The notes beneath the pieces were generated by a model. It was not told the DNA's origin. It made no database searches and saw only the letters and a list, made by a program, of their open reading frames with translations. Positions 9,263-18,479 of a stretch of DNA of 64,000 nt are shown in pieces; the first letter of the stretch is position 1; each line of letters opens with the position of its first letter. The DNA is taken from assembly GCF_004328075.1 (NCBI RefSeq), contig NZ_SJFN01000001.1, positions 161,700 to 225,699 on the forward strand, in the 5' to 3' direction. The translations under genes were made by a program, and so were the position numbers. The stretch comes from Siculibacillus lacustris (GTDB taxonomy: Bacteria; Pseudomonadota; Alphaproteobacteria; Rhizobiales; Ancalomicrobiaceae).

Positions 9263-10861
9263 TCAGGCGTCGATCCACGTGTCGTGGGCGTCGCTCGAAT
9301 CCCAGCGCGGCTGGTTGTGGTGGTTCTTCACCGTCTTCCAGGTGGCGCCGATGAACTGGCGTTCGGTGACCAGCCAGATCGGCAGCTCCTCGTTGACCTT
9401 CGCGACGAACTCGGCATAGAGCGCCTTGCGCTTGACCGGATCGAGCTCGGAGGCCGCGTCGTCGATCAGCTTGTCGACCACGTCGGACTGCCAGCCCCAC
9501 TGGTTGGTCCAGGGCGAGCCCTTGGGCGAACCGGAGCGATACCAGACGGTGGTCGAGACCGCCGGATCGCCGCGGTACTGGTGCCAGCCGGTGGCGAGGT
9601 CGAAGTTCCAGTCCTTGTAGACCGTCGACAGCGCGCCGGCGATGTCGAGCAGCTGGATCTCGACCTTGATCCCGACCTTGGCCAGCGACTGCTGGATATA
9701 GGTGGCGAGCAGCGGCACGTCTTCGCCGTTCTGGATCGGCACCAGCTTCAGGGTGAAGCGCACGCCGCCGGCGCCGCGCTTATAGCCGGCCTCGTCGAGC
9801 AGGGCTTCCGACTTCTTGACGTCGAAAGGATAGGGCGGCGGGTTGCCGGGGAAGAAGGCGGCGGACGACGACGGGATCGGTCCGGTCGCCGGCTTGCCGC
9901 GGCCATAGAGGAAGTTCTCGATGAAGAACGGCACGTTGATCGCGTGGGCGATGGCCCGCCGCACCCGCACGTCGGCGAGTTCCTTGCGGCGGACGTTGAA
10001 CTCCAGGGTGTTGTTGAAGGCATTGGCCTCGATGCCGCGGCTGGAGATCTCGAAGCGCGGATCCTTGGCCAGCCGGTCGTAGTCGGCCAGCGCCAGCGAA
10101 GAATAGGTCGAGATCTGGATCTGCCCGGTCTCGAGCGCCGCGGAGGCCGCCGACTTGTCGGTGATCACCCGCCAGACGATCTTGTCGAGGTAGGGGAAGC
10201 CCTTGCGCCAGTAGGCCGGATTGCGCTCGGCGACGATGAACTGACCGCGCTCGTACTGGACGAACTTGAACGGGCCGGTGCCGATCGGCGCGGTGTTGGC
10301 CGGATTCTCGAGGACGTTGGTGCCCTCGTAGAGATGCTTCGGCGCGATGTAGCCGAGATCGGCGAGGGCCCGCAGCAACAGCGCCGTCGGGATCGGCCGC
10401 GCATAGCGGAACACCGCGGTCAGCGGATCGGGCGTGTCGACCGCTTCGAGATACTGCTGCAGCTGGGTGCCGTAGTTGAGATACTTCTTCCACAGCTCGA
10501 GCGCGGTATAGGCGACGTCGGCCGAGGTGAAGGGCTTGCCGTCGTGCCAGGTGACGCCGTCGCGCAGCCGGAAGGTCACGGTCTTGCCGTCGGCCGCCGC
10601 CTCCCAGGAGGTCGCCAGGACGCCGACCGGCTTGCCCTCGGCGTCGAGATCGACCAGCGACTCGAAGATCTTGGAGGAGACGATGTAGACGCCGGTCGAG
10701 GCGCGCAGGGCCGGATTGAGGATGCGCTGTTCCGAGCCGAGGTGATAGGTCAGCGTCCCCCCGGTCTTGGGGGTTTCGGCGGCGCGACCGGCGGTCGGCA
10801 GAACCGCCGCCAGTGTGGTGGCGACCGAGGCCAGAAGGGCTTCGCGACGGGTGAGGGCCAT
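9263..10861 (-). CDS. ABC peptide-type substrate-binding protein (SBP_bac_5)
   Basis: 532 aa periplasmic receptor of the oligopeptide/nickel family. It opens with a Tat-like signal peptide (TRREALLASV, then a hydrophobic run ending AGRAAE). It then shows GGTLTYHLGSEQRILNPAL, SWEAAADGKTVTFRLRDGVTWHDGKPFTSADV and the RRAIAHAIN block near residue 310, all standard SBP_bac_5 motifs. The ATG at 10861 has GGAGA upstream; the longer frame is not protein-like. It is the first gene of the importer operon that continues through the permeases, fused ATPase and VOC protein. Substrate not predictable from sequence. Confidence 0.93.
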   Translation of the reverse strand: MALTRREALLASVATTLAAVLPTAGRAAETPKTGGTLTYHLGSEQRILNPALRASTGVYIVSSKIFESLVDLDAEGKPVGVLATSWEAAADGKTVTFRLRDGVTWHDGKPFTSADVAYTALELWKKYLNYGTQLQQYLEAVDTPDPLTAVFRYARPIPTALLLRALADLGYIAPKHLYEGTNVLENPANTAPIGTGPFKFVQYERGQFIVAERNPAYWRKGFPYLDKIVWRVITDKSAASAALETGQIQISTYSSLALADYDRLAKDPRFEISSRGIEANAFNNTLEFNVRRKELADVRVRRAIAHAINVPFFIENFLYGRGKPATGPIPSSSAAFFPGNPPPYPFDVKKSEALLDEAGYKRGAGGVRFTLKLVPIQNGEDVPLLATYIQQSLAKVGIKVEIQLLDIAGALSTVYKDWNFDLATGWHQYRGDPAVSTTVWYRSGSPKGSPWTNQWGWQSDVVDKLIDDAASELDPVKRKALYAEFVAKVNEELPIWLVTERQFIGATWKTVKNHHNQPRWDSSDAHDTWIDA

Positions 10862-11316
10862 GGAGAGGTCTCCGCATCGGAGGACGGGGCCGGCCGGAGA
10901 GCGGGCACGACGTCCGGGAACCAGGGGAATGGAAGAACAGGCTTCCAATCGGGACCGGTATTCTAGCGATTTCATGGAATAAATTTGCGCATCCTGGTTC
11001 CAAAGATGCCCGGGCCGCGGGGAATGGAATCCCGCCGCGGGCGGTTCCCCGGCAATCCTCGCCTCGAGCGGTCGGGTCGGCGGCGCGGCGTCGCGGGGGC
11101 ACGGGCGCGCCCGGCGGCCCGCCGGCGTGACCTCACCGATCGGCGCCATCGGCGGATCCGAGCGGCGCGATGGGTGCGCTCCGGGTCCGGCGCGAGGGCG
11201 ATCGTCGCGCGGGTCCGCGACCGGCGCCCGCCGTCATCACGGACGAACCGATGATATCGCCGACCACGCCGATGCTGGAAACAGATGCTCCTCCAATCCC
11301 GCGGAGGAAACGACGC
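10862..11316. other. Intergenic region between divergent units
   Basis: About 455 bases between the importer operon (minus) and the small genes at 11.3 kb (plus). An AT-rich pocket at about 10960-10990, with near-palindromic ATTTCATGGAAT, is the only non-GC-rich part and probably holds the importer promoter, though I could not assign -35/-10 boxes. A GC-rich segment around 11008-11040 can fold on itself. No convincing gene is seen. Confidence 0.45.
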
Positions 11317-11430
11317 ATGGCCTCAAAACGGCGATTGGCAGAATTTCGTCCCGGGATTACCGCTGCGTCATCACATCGAGGCCGGCGCCACACCCGAGCG
11401 CCGCACTCCACCGAAGGACGACGCCGATGA
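11317..11430 (+). CDS. Possible 37-residue leader peptide upstream of the Met-rich gene
   Basis: A short frame starting ATG at 11317 has a strong GGAGGAAAC ribosome site. It encodes a basic 37-residue peptide (MASKRRLAEFRPG, then Arg/His-rich). Its TGA overlaps the ATG of the Met-rich gene in an ATGA, the hallmark of translational coupling. There is no family match that I recognise. It could be a real small protein, a coupling leader, or chance. The strong ribosome site and exact overlap are the only support. Confidence 0.35.
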   Translation: MASKRRLAEFRPGITAASSHRGRRHTRAPHSTEGRRR

Positions 11431-11780
11431 CCCCCGCCATGCAGATGCCGATGATGCCCATGATGCCGATGATGGGCATGCCGAACGCCATGAACCCGAT
11501 GCCGATGCCGATGATGCCCGGCATGATGCCCAACATGATGATGCCCGGCATGATGATGCCGATGATGGGCGGCATGATGCCGATGCCGGTGATGATGGCC
11601 AAGATGACCTGCGAGACGACCGCCGACGGCATGACCATGACGATGGGCCCGATGGACGGCATGTCGATGGAGATGTTCATGGCCTGCGCCGAGCGCATGA
11701 AGGCGATGTGCGCCGCCGGGATGCCGATGATGATGAGCTGCGGCTCGATGCCGATGATGATGGCGACCCTGACCGCCTGA
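11427..11780 (+). CDS. Extremely methionine-rich small protein
   Basis: 117 residues, 49 of them Met (42%), arranged as MPMM/MMPMM/PGMM repeats over the first 60 residues. A less biased C-terminal half follows, with four Cys (62, 87, 95, 105) and more Met clusters. There is no signal peptide and no transmembrane helix. GAAGGA sits eight bases before the ATG, and a good terminator follows the stop. The reading frame is intact through repetitive DNA, while the other frames give Asp/His or Asp/Ala strings. Met-rich motifs bind Cu(I)/Ag(I) in known copper proteins, so metal binding is a reasonable guess only. It faces an operon whose 55-residue product also ends in a Met/Pro stretch. Confidence 0.7.
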   Translation: MTPAMQMPMMPMMPMMGMPNAMNPMPMPMMPGMMPNMMMPGMMMPMMGGMMPMPVMMAKMTCETTADGMTMTMGPMDGMSMEMFMACAERMKAMCAAGMPMMMSCGSMPMMMATLTA

Positions 11781-11810
11781 TCCCGGTCTGCCTCACACTC
11801 GATACGGCAG

Positions 11811-11834
11811 AGGCGCCCCACCGGGCGCCTTTCG
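11811..11834 (+). terminator. Rho-independent-type terminator after the Met-rich gene
   Basis: AGGCGCCC (11811-11818), loop CACC, GGGCGCCT (11823-11830), then TTCGTCGTT. This is a perfect 8-base stem 30 bases after the stop codon of the Met-rich gene. It also lies 20 bases beyond the stop of the convergent XRE-cupin gene and could serve both strands, though the T-run is poor. Confidence 0.6.
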
Positions 11835-11854
11835 TCGTTCGGGGCGGCGATCGT

Positions 11855-12457
11855 TCAGCCGCCGATCGTCTCGACGTAGGTCATCACCAGATAGAGCACC
11901 GTCTCGCCGGCGGTCGGATTGCGATAGACGTGGTCGACGTCGGCATCGAAGACGATCGCGTCGCCCGCCTTCAGGCGGCGGATCGGCTCCTTGCCGACCG
12001 CCACGTCGAGCGCGCCGGCGACCACCACCAGATGTTCGACGGTGCCGGGCGCATGGGCGTCGGCCTCTTCCGCATGCAACGCGCCGACGCGGATCTCGTA
12101 GAACTCCACCCGCCGTTCGTCGTCGTGGGAGAACAGCGCGCGCGAGGTGAAGCGCCCCTGGCTCGACGACAGCACCTTGGCCGCGTCGGCGCGCATCACC
12201 CTGGTGCCGCGTCCCGATTCGGACGCCACCAGCGCCGCGAAGGGCACCTCGAGGGCGGTCGCCACCTTCCACAACAGGCCGATGGTCGGCACGCTCTTGG
12301 CGGTCTCGATCTGCCCGAGCATCGCCCGGCTGACCCCCGACAGGCGCGCCAGGCGCTCGAGGGAATGGCCGCGCCGGGTGCGCAGACGCCGCAGGTTGCG
12401 CCCGACCGCCGCGGCCAGTTCGATGGTCGGATCCGGAGCGGCCCGCGACGGGGTCAA
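11855..12457 (-). CDS. XRE-family regulator with C-terminal cupin domain
   Basis: 200 aa as called. The helix-turn-helix is the segment VGRNLRRLRTRRGHSLERLARLSGVSRAMLGQIE, and a cupin sensor domain follows (GTVEHLVVVAGALDVAV, with AGDAIVFDADVDHVYRN). This architecture is typical of regulators of amine, amino-acid or redox metabolism. The start is uncertain. No ATG fits, and a TTG at 12457 overlaps the stop of the 55-residue gene (TTGA), suggesting translational coupling. A longer frame from an ATG at 12658 would run wholly across that gene in another frame and reads as low complexity. It is the last gene of a three-gene operon and may control it and the facing Met-rich gene. Confidence 0.8.
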   Translation of the reverse strand: MTPSRAAPDPTIELAAAVGRNLRRLRTRRGHSLERLARLSGVSRAMLGQIETAKSVPTIGLLWKVATALEVPFAALVASESGRGTRVMRADAAKVLSSSQGRFTSRALFSHDDERRVEFYEIRVGALHAEEADAHAPGTVEHLVVVAGALDVAVGKEPIRRLKAGDAIVFDADVDHVYRNPTAGETVLYLVMTYVETIGG

Positions 12458-12621
12458 CGCCAGAACGGCATCATCGGCAGCGTCGTCAACATCGGCACCC
12501 AGACCATCACCATCGGTGCCGTCGGCGGCATCGGCACCGGCGGCGCGACCGGCTGTTCGCCGCCCTGGCGGCGGCGTCGATAGTCCGCCAAGTCGATCAC
12601 CCGCGCGGTGTGGCTCGCCAT
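12454..12621 (-). CDS. 55-residue Pro/Met-rich small protein
   Basis: Starts MASHTARVIDLADYRRRR, a VIDLA-x-Y-RRRR opening that I associate with small alphaproteobacterial proteins of unknown role. It continues with a Pro/Met/Val-rich C-terminal half ending MPMMPFWR-like (residues 49-55). GAGGAGATC lies right before the ATG at 12621, a strong ribosome site. It begins 33 bases after the 78-residue membrane protein gene and overlaps the TTG start of the XRE-cupin regulator. The C-terminal Met/Pro stretch resembles the composition of the facing Met-rich protein. Function unknown. Confidence 0.65.
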   Translation of the reverse strand: MASHTARVIDLADYRRRRQGGEQPVAPPVPMPPTAPMVMVWVPMLTTLPMMPFWR

Positions 12622-12654
12622 TCCGATCTCCTCGTCGTTCCGGTTCGAGTTCGT

Positions 12655-12891
12655 TCATGAGCCTGTGTCCGAGCCGCGCAGCCCGGCGCGAGCGAGCCGA
12701 GGCTTGCGCGCCGGCCACCGTGCCGCGGCGACCCGCACCCCGCGCACCACGGCGAAGGGCGCCAGGAGCAGCAGCAGAATCAACGCGGAAAAGAGGTCGA
12801 CGAGGGCCGCATGCGCCGATCGGCCGCCGCGCGCGCCTTCGCCCGTTCGATCACCGGCCTCGCTCTCTCGTCGTCCGTCGGTCGCACCCAT
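12655..12891 (-). CDS. Small single-helix membrane protein, unknown
   Basis: 78 residues: a charged Gly/Glu/Arg N terminus of about 28 residues, one strong transmembrane helix (LFSALILLLLLAPFAVV, about residues 34-50), then a basic tail, predicting a single-pass inner-membrane protein with its basic tail inside. AAAGGAG lies seven bases before the ATG at 12891. It heads an operon with the 55-residue protein and the XRE-cupin regulator. I do not recognise a family. Its codon use matches the genome, and the ribosome site is the best evidence that it is real. Confidence 0.6.
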   Translation of the reverse strand: MGATDGRRESEAGDRTGEGARGGRSAHAALVDLFSALILLLLLAPFAVVRGVRVAAARWPARKPRLARAGLRGSDTGS

Positions 12892-13606
12892 CGCCCCGCT
12901 CCTTTGCCGTCGCTCCGCGAAACGAGGACCCGGGAGCACCGCTCCCGGGTCAGGTTGCCGCAATCACTCGATCGAAAGTCTCGTCGGTCCGTCGAATGCC
13001 CTCATTGAAGCAGTCCGGACCGGCAAGGTCGAAGAATGTTCTATTGTTTTGATGGGGTTTCGGAAAACGTCTTGTCGCGCCGCGTTCTCCGGCACATCGA
13101 TCATCCCTGGCGCGGCCCCACGGAAGCGTCGCGCGGCGCGCCGATCGGGCTCACGGTGGCGCCGGGCTCGGGGGGCACCCTTGCGCCGCGGCGGCTGGGG
13201 CGCCCGACCGTTCGCAGAGCCGGGGCCACCACCCGATCGCCGGCCCACGGTCGTGTCCCATCGGATGGTGGTGGGCGCCGGGCGGGGACGCGTGAACTCA
13301 CGAACTTCGCATGTCGTTCTCTGGTGGTGGTCCACCTGCGCAGCCAATCCTGTCTTCTTTCATCGATGGAACGCGAGACGGCTGATTTGACGGAGTTCCT
13401 CCTTTCGCTTGCGGGGATCGTCGCCTTCGGCGTCGACTTCCACAGCGTCTCGGCCCTGCAGCCCGGCGGGATCGGTGAACTGTTCGGCGTCACCGCCCTG
13501 CCTCGTCGGCGACGGCCCCACGGTGAACCCGGCGGCAGCATTCGACGGCGGCATGTCGGCGGTGGTGCTCGCGATCGTCGACGCGCGGGCGTGGGCGGCG
13601 AAGGTG
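12892..13606. other. 715-base region without a supported gene; inverted repeat 12928-12950
   Basis: A perfect 10-base inverted repeat (ACCCGGGAGC, loop ACC, GCTCCCGGGT; 12928-12950) lies just upstream of the small-membrane-protein gene. It could be a leader hairpin or the terminator of a lost gene. From about 13010 to 13400 base composition is more even and frames are broken, with none having both ribosome site and sensible composition. Next to the IS3 orfA remnant this is probably decayed mobile-element or insertion-scar DNA. Confidence 0.45.
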
Positions 13607-13759
13607 CTACGGCATCGGGTCGGCGGACGTCTTTCGCCAGGCATGGAACGTCGCCTCGCCGATGCCGGCCTTGCGGCAGACCTCGCCGATCGCCGCGCCT
13701 TCTTCCGCCTGCCGCGGAACGAAGGCCACCTGCGCCTCCGTGAACCATGACTTCTTCAT
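13607..13759 (-). pseudogene. IS3-family transposase OrfA remnant
   Basis: Encodes 50 residues starting MKKSWFTEAQVAF with GEVCRKAGIGEATFHAWRK. This is the helix-turn-helix N terminus of IS3-family (IS407/IS51-like) OrfA, which normally reads MKKSRFTE.QIAFALKQAE..GEVCRK.GISEATFY.WRKKY and runs to about 88 residues. Here it stops at a TAG just after the W-R-K motif, and no coherent orfB follows. The remnant is dead. A second IS3 fragment, from orfB, lies near 31.7 kb on the same strand. Confidence 0.8.
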
Positions 13760-13921
13760 CCTCGTGCTCCGTCTTTCGGCCCGATCCCAAACCGGAAATT
13801 TCCAGCTCCGGATGGCGGGAAAGACCGGCAGCAGGTCACATCCGCGGCACCGGCGCCGGGCCGATGCGTTGCGACCCTCTTGCGGATCCGGACGGTGCGA
13901 CGCGGACGGAGTCTCGCGGCA

Positions 13922-14728
13922 TCAGCCGGATCGGCCGAGCCGATCCTCGATACGGGCTGCGGCGTCGCGCACGGCGGTGACGAGGTCGGGTTCGCTCTGC
14001 GACACCTTGAACTCCGGCACGACGATCGAGATCGTGCCGATACAGGCGCCGGCGTCGTCCCGGACGGGCGCGGCGATACAGGCGACCGAATAGTCGGACT
14101 CGCCCGACTGGATCGACAGACCGTCCGCCAGGCACCGTTCGGCCGATGCCGCCAACACCGCGGGGTCGGTCTCGGCGCAGCCGGTCGGCGAGGCGGAGGC
14201 CGAACGGCGGAAGATCGCCAGCCGCTCGTCGGCCGGGAGGTGACCGACCAACAGACGTCCCGAAGCGGTCCAGTTGAGCGGTACACGGGTGCCGACCCGT
14301 GACGTCACCTGAAAATGGCCGATCCCTTCGGCCATCGCCAAGACCACCATGTGGTCGCCGTCGCGGCCGCAGATCTGCACCGTCTCGCCGACCCGGCGCG
14401 ACAGCTCGTTCATCTCGTGGCCGGCGACGGTGAGGAAATCGAGATTGCGGGCGTAGCTCAGACCGTAGCGGTAGAGCCGCGGCCCGAGCCACACCGCACC
14501 CGAGGCGGTGCGGTCGAGCAGGCGCTTCTCCACCATGTCGTCGACGATGACATAGACGGTGGAGAGCGGCGCGGCACAGGCTTTGGCGAGTTCATAGGAG
14601 GTCGCCGGGGTGCCGGTCTGCTGCAGGTGGTCGAGGATCTGCAGCATCCGGTCGATGCCGCTGACCCGCGAGGCGCGCCGCTTCGGCGGGCCGTCGTCGC
14701 CGTCGATCTCCGCTTCGGTCACCGTCAT
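13922..14728 (-). CDS. IclR-family transcriptional regulator
   Basis: 268 aa. The winged helix-turn-helix is at about residues 22-85 (SGIDRMLQILDHLQQTG, SYELAKACAAPLSTVYVIVDDM), followed by the GAF-like IclR effector domain (FLTVAGHEMNELSRRVGETVQI, RVGTRVPLNWTASGRLLVGHL, and CIAAPVRDDAGACIGTISI). The ATG at 14728 lies five bases after the stop of the SelA-like gene, so it is the last gene of the importer/amidohydrolase operon. A near-perfect 22-base palindrome at the operon's promoter, 8 kb upstream, is its likely operator. The effector is probably an intermediate of this pathway. Confidence 0.92.
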   Translation of the reverse strand: MTVTEAEIDGDDGPPKRRASRVSGIDRMLQILDHLQQTGTPATSYELAKACAAPLSTVYVIVDDMVEKRLLDRTASGAVWLGPRLYRYGLSYARNLDFLTVAGHEMNELSRRVGETVQICGRDGDHMVVLAMAEGIGHFQVTSRVGTRVPLNWTASGRLLVGHLPADERLAIFRRSASASPTGCAETDPAVLAASAERCLADGLSIQSGESDYSVACIAAPVRDDAGACIGTISIVVPEFKVSQSEPDLVTAVRDAAARIEDRLGRSG

Positions 14729-14732
14729 CGGT

Positions 14733-15929
14733 TCAATCCGGCCATGCGAGGATGCCGTCTTCCTGTCGCTGGACCCGGGTCGCAAAACAGGAGATCAGCG
14801 GTTCGTTGCGCCTCTGCGCCGCGTCGAGTTCCGCGGCGAGACGGTCACCGACCAGAAATTCCTCGCCCTCGTGGAGATTGCAAGGGTCGAGGTGGAAGAA
14901 GCCGTGTTCGACCTCGTGATCGCGGACGATCAACGGCGGGTCGCCGGCGGCCAGCGCGTCGACCAGATCCCAGGCCGAGATCCGCGCCTCGGCCGGGTCG
15001 ATCCGCAGCTTCAGCCGGTCGAGCGGGTTGCCGGTCGGGTCGGGGTCGATCGTCGCGGTGACCCCCGGGCGGCCGTCGAGGACGCCGAGCCAGTGATCGA
15101 GCGCCGCCCGTTCGCGCCGCCGGACCGCTGCGTGATCGCGCCGGCCCCAGGCCTCGAGCGCCGCGACCGCGCCGAGGATGCTCTCCTTGCCGGTCTTCAT
15201 GCCGCGACCGATGCCGCGGTTCTGCAGATAAGTGGCGCGCACCAGCGCCTTCGATCCGGCGACCAGGCCGGCGGTCGGCCCGCCGAGGAACTTGTGTGCC
15301 GAATAGATCGCGATGTCGGCGCCGGCGGCGAGAAAGCCGCGCAGATCGTATTCCGACGCCCCGTCGACGATCACCGGCACGCCCTTGGCGTGGGCGACCT
15401 CGATGAAGGTGGCGAGCGGAATCATGCCGTAATGGGCGACATGGTGCGACACGACGTAGAGCGCGGCGGCGGTATTTTCGCCGATCGCCCCGGCCAACTG
15501 GTAGGCGTGCGACGAGGTCGACTGGCCGACCAGGACCAGCTCCGCACCGGCGAGGCGGACCGACTGGTCGATCGGCGCCCCGTAGTCGACCATGTGGCCG
15601 GTCAGCATCACCACTTCGGTCTTCAGGCCGGTGGTGTCGGGCAGTTGCTCGATCGCCGCCAGATCGCTGCCGGTCATGGTCGCGGCGATCGCCAGGGTGA
15701 TGCCGGCGGCGCAGGAGGCGGTGACGAAGCCGGCCTCGGCTCCGGTGGCGGCGGCGATCGCCCGGCTCGCCAGGCGATGCAGGTCGCCCATCTCGACGAA
15801 CTGCGGCAGGATCCCGGTCATGGCGGCGATGGCGTCCGGCCCGACGATCGATGCGCCCAGCGACGTCATGGTACCGGACACGTTGATCACCGGGCGCAGG
15901 CCGAGGCGGTTGCGGATGTCTTCGGGCAT
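14733..15929 (-). CDS. SelA/DgaE-like PLP-dependent ammonia-lyase family protein
   Basis: 398 aa fold-type I PLP protein. It starts with the family signature [16 protein letters not shown], has [18 protein letters not shown], the cofactor Asp in [11 protein letters not shown] and the Schiff-base Lys in [10 protein letters not shown]. It resembles selenocysteine synthase but lacks that tRNA-binding context. The related DgaE and its kin act as ammonia-lyases on 2-amino acids or amino-sugar acids. GAGGA precedes the ATG. Next to RidA, which deaminates enamine/imine intermediates released by PLP lyases, and an amidohydrolase of the family often paired with such proteins, a dehydratase/ammonia-lyase role is likely. 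Substrate unknown. Confidence 0.82.
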   Translation of the reverse strand: MPEDIRNRLGLRPVINVSGTMTSLGASIVGPDAIAAMTGILPQFVEMGDLHRLASRAIAAATGAEAGFVTASCAAGITLAIAATMTGSDLAAIEQLPDTTGLKTEVVMLTGHMVDYGAPIDQSVRLAGAELVLVGQSTSSHAYQLAGAIGENTAAALYVVSHHVAHYGMIPLATFIEVAHAKGVPVIVDGASEYDLRGFLAAGADIAIYSAHKFLGGPTAGLVAGSKALVRATYLQNRGIGRGMKTGKESILGAVAALEAWGRRDHAAVRRRERAALDHWLGVLDGRPGVTATIDPDPTGNPLDRLKLRIDPAEARISAWDLVDALAAGDPPLIVRDHEVEHGFFHLDPCNLHEGEEFLVGDRLAAELDAAQRRNEPLISCFATRVQRQEDGILAWPD

Positions 15930-15949
15930 GGATGCGGTCCTCGATGAAG

Positions 15950-16429
15950 TCAGTCGTCGACGGCGAAGATCGCCTCGATCTCGACGGTGATCTGGTTCGG
16001 CAACGATCCGACCCCGATCGCCGAACGGGCATGGCGGCCGGCGTCGCCGAGCACCGCCACCAACAGGTTCGAGCAGCCGTCGATCACCTCCGGGTGACGG
16101 GCGAAGTCCGGCGTGGCGTTGACCATGCCGAGCAGCTTGACCACCCCGCGCACGCGACCGAGATCGCCGAGCGCCGCCTGGGCCACGGCCAGCAGATTGA
16201 GCCCGGTCATCTCGGCGTCGGCGCGCGCCGTCTCGACCGACACGTCGGCGCCGACCTTGCCGGTGGACAGCCGGCCGTCGTGGCCGAGCGGCCCCTGACC
16301 CGACAGGAACAGAAGCCCGCCGTGGCGGACGTGGGTGACGAAATTGGCCACCGGCGCCGGCGGCGGCGGCAGGGTCAATCCGAGCGCGGCGAGGCGCGCT
16401 TCGGGCGTGGCCAGGGTCATGACGGTCAT
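15950..16429 (-). CDS. RidA/YjgF-family enamine/imine deaminase
   Basis: 159 aa, a long-type (YjgH/Rid group) member. [18 protein letters not shown] and the C-terminal [21 protein letters not shown] are the family's core strands. The usual catalytic Arg position is occupied in the [10 protein letters not shown] segment. RidA hydrolyses reactive 2-aminoacrylate-type enamines from PLP enzymes. The ATG at 16429 overlaps the upstream ATPase stop by four bases, so the genes are co-translated. Its position directly before the SelA-like lyase gene supports a dedicated role on that enzyme's product. Confidence 0.9.
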   Translation of the reverse strand: MTVMTLATPEARLAALGLTLPPPPAPVANFVTHVRHGGLLFLSGQGPLGHDGRLSTGKVGADVSVETARADAEMTGLNLLAVAQAALGDLGRVRGVVKLLGMVNATPDFARHPEVIDGCSNLLVAVLGDAGRHARSAIGVGSLPNQITVEIEAIFAVDD

Positions 16430-17417
16430 GCGTGGGCTTCCATTTCAAAAGGGGGATGGTCGGCGCCTTCGCCGACGCGGAGACAGGCGACGGAGCGACC
16501 GCCGCCGAGATCGCGGGTCGGCGGAATCCGGGTGGCGCAGGCGGCGATGGCGATCGGACAGCGGGTGCGGAAGACGCAACCCGAGGGCGGCGAGATCGGG
16601 CTCGGAATGTCGCCGGCGAGCGGCACATGGGTGCGGACGCGGGTGGGATCGGGCTGCGGCGCCGAGGCGAGCAGCGCCTTGGTGTAGGGATGCAGCGGAT
16701 CGGCACGCAGGGCGCGGCTCGGTCCCTTCTCCATGATCCGCCCGAGATACATCACCACGATCTCGTCGCAGGCGTATTCGACCACCGACAGGTCGTGGCT
16801 GATGAACAGCATGGTCAGGTTCAAGCGCCGGCGGAGGTCCTCGAGCAGGTTGAGCACCTGGGCCTGGACCGAGACGTCGAGGGCCGAGACCGGTTCGTCG
16901 GCGACGATGAAGTCGGGCTCGACCGCCAGGGCGCGCGCGATGCCGATGCGTTGGCGCTGACCGCCGGAGAACTGGTGCGGATAGCGGGTGGCGTGATCGG
17001 CGGCGAGGCCGACCAGTTCGAGCAACTCGGCGATCCGATCGCGCCGCGCCCGGCCCTTGGGCAGCCCGCGCGTATCGAGCGCCTCGTCGATGATCGCGGC
17101 GATGGTCAGGCGCGGATCGAGGCTGGAATAGGGATCCTGGAAGATGATCTGCAGACGCCGGCGCCACACCCGCATGTCCCGCGCCGACAGCGCGAAGACG
17201 TCGGTACCGTCGAAGATCATCCGCCCGGCGGTCGGCTCGGTCAGGCGCAGCAGCGTGCGCCCGACGGTGGTCTTGCCGGAGCCGGATTCGCCGACCAGCC
17301 CGACGATGTGCCCGCGATCGATCGCGAGATTCACGTCCTCGACCGCATGGACGACGCGGCCACCGGGGAGATGGAAGTGCTTGGTCAGACCCTCGATCCG
17401 CAGCAGGGGCGCGTCGC

Positions 17418-17421
<4 letters not shown>
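16426..17421 (-). CDS. Peptide-type ABC importer ATPase, DppF/OppF family
   Basis: 331 aa. Walker [11 protein letters not shown]-loop [13 protein letters not shown], signature [15 protein letters not shown], Walker [13 protein letters not shown], then the C-terminal oligopeptide-family domain with HPYTKALL and the Cys-rich Fe-S-like CVFRTRCP...C...C region. It pairs with the DppD-like ATPase encoded just upstream (four-base overlap) to drive the two permeases of this operon. Confidence 0.93.

Positions 17422-18475
<1,054 letters not shown>

Positions 18476-18479
<4 letters not shown>

Noticed and set aside
11285-12583. Asp/His/Ala-rich frame overlapping the Met-rich gene
   Set aside because: It is the +1 reading of ATG-repeat DNA; the Met frame has the ribosome site, coupling overlap and terminator.
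12458-12658. N-terminal extension of the XRE-cupin regulator to an ATG at 12658
   Set aside because: It would fully overlap the 55-residue gene, which has a strong ribosome site; the extension is low-complexity Asp/Ala/Gly and outside the XRE domain.
13036-13743. Plus-strand frame of 235 codons across the IS3 remnant
   Set aside because: The minus strand carries recognisable transposase motifs and the plus frame is Arg/Gly-rich without a ribosome site.
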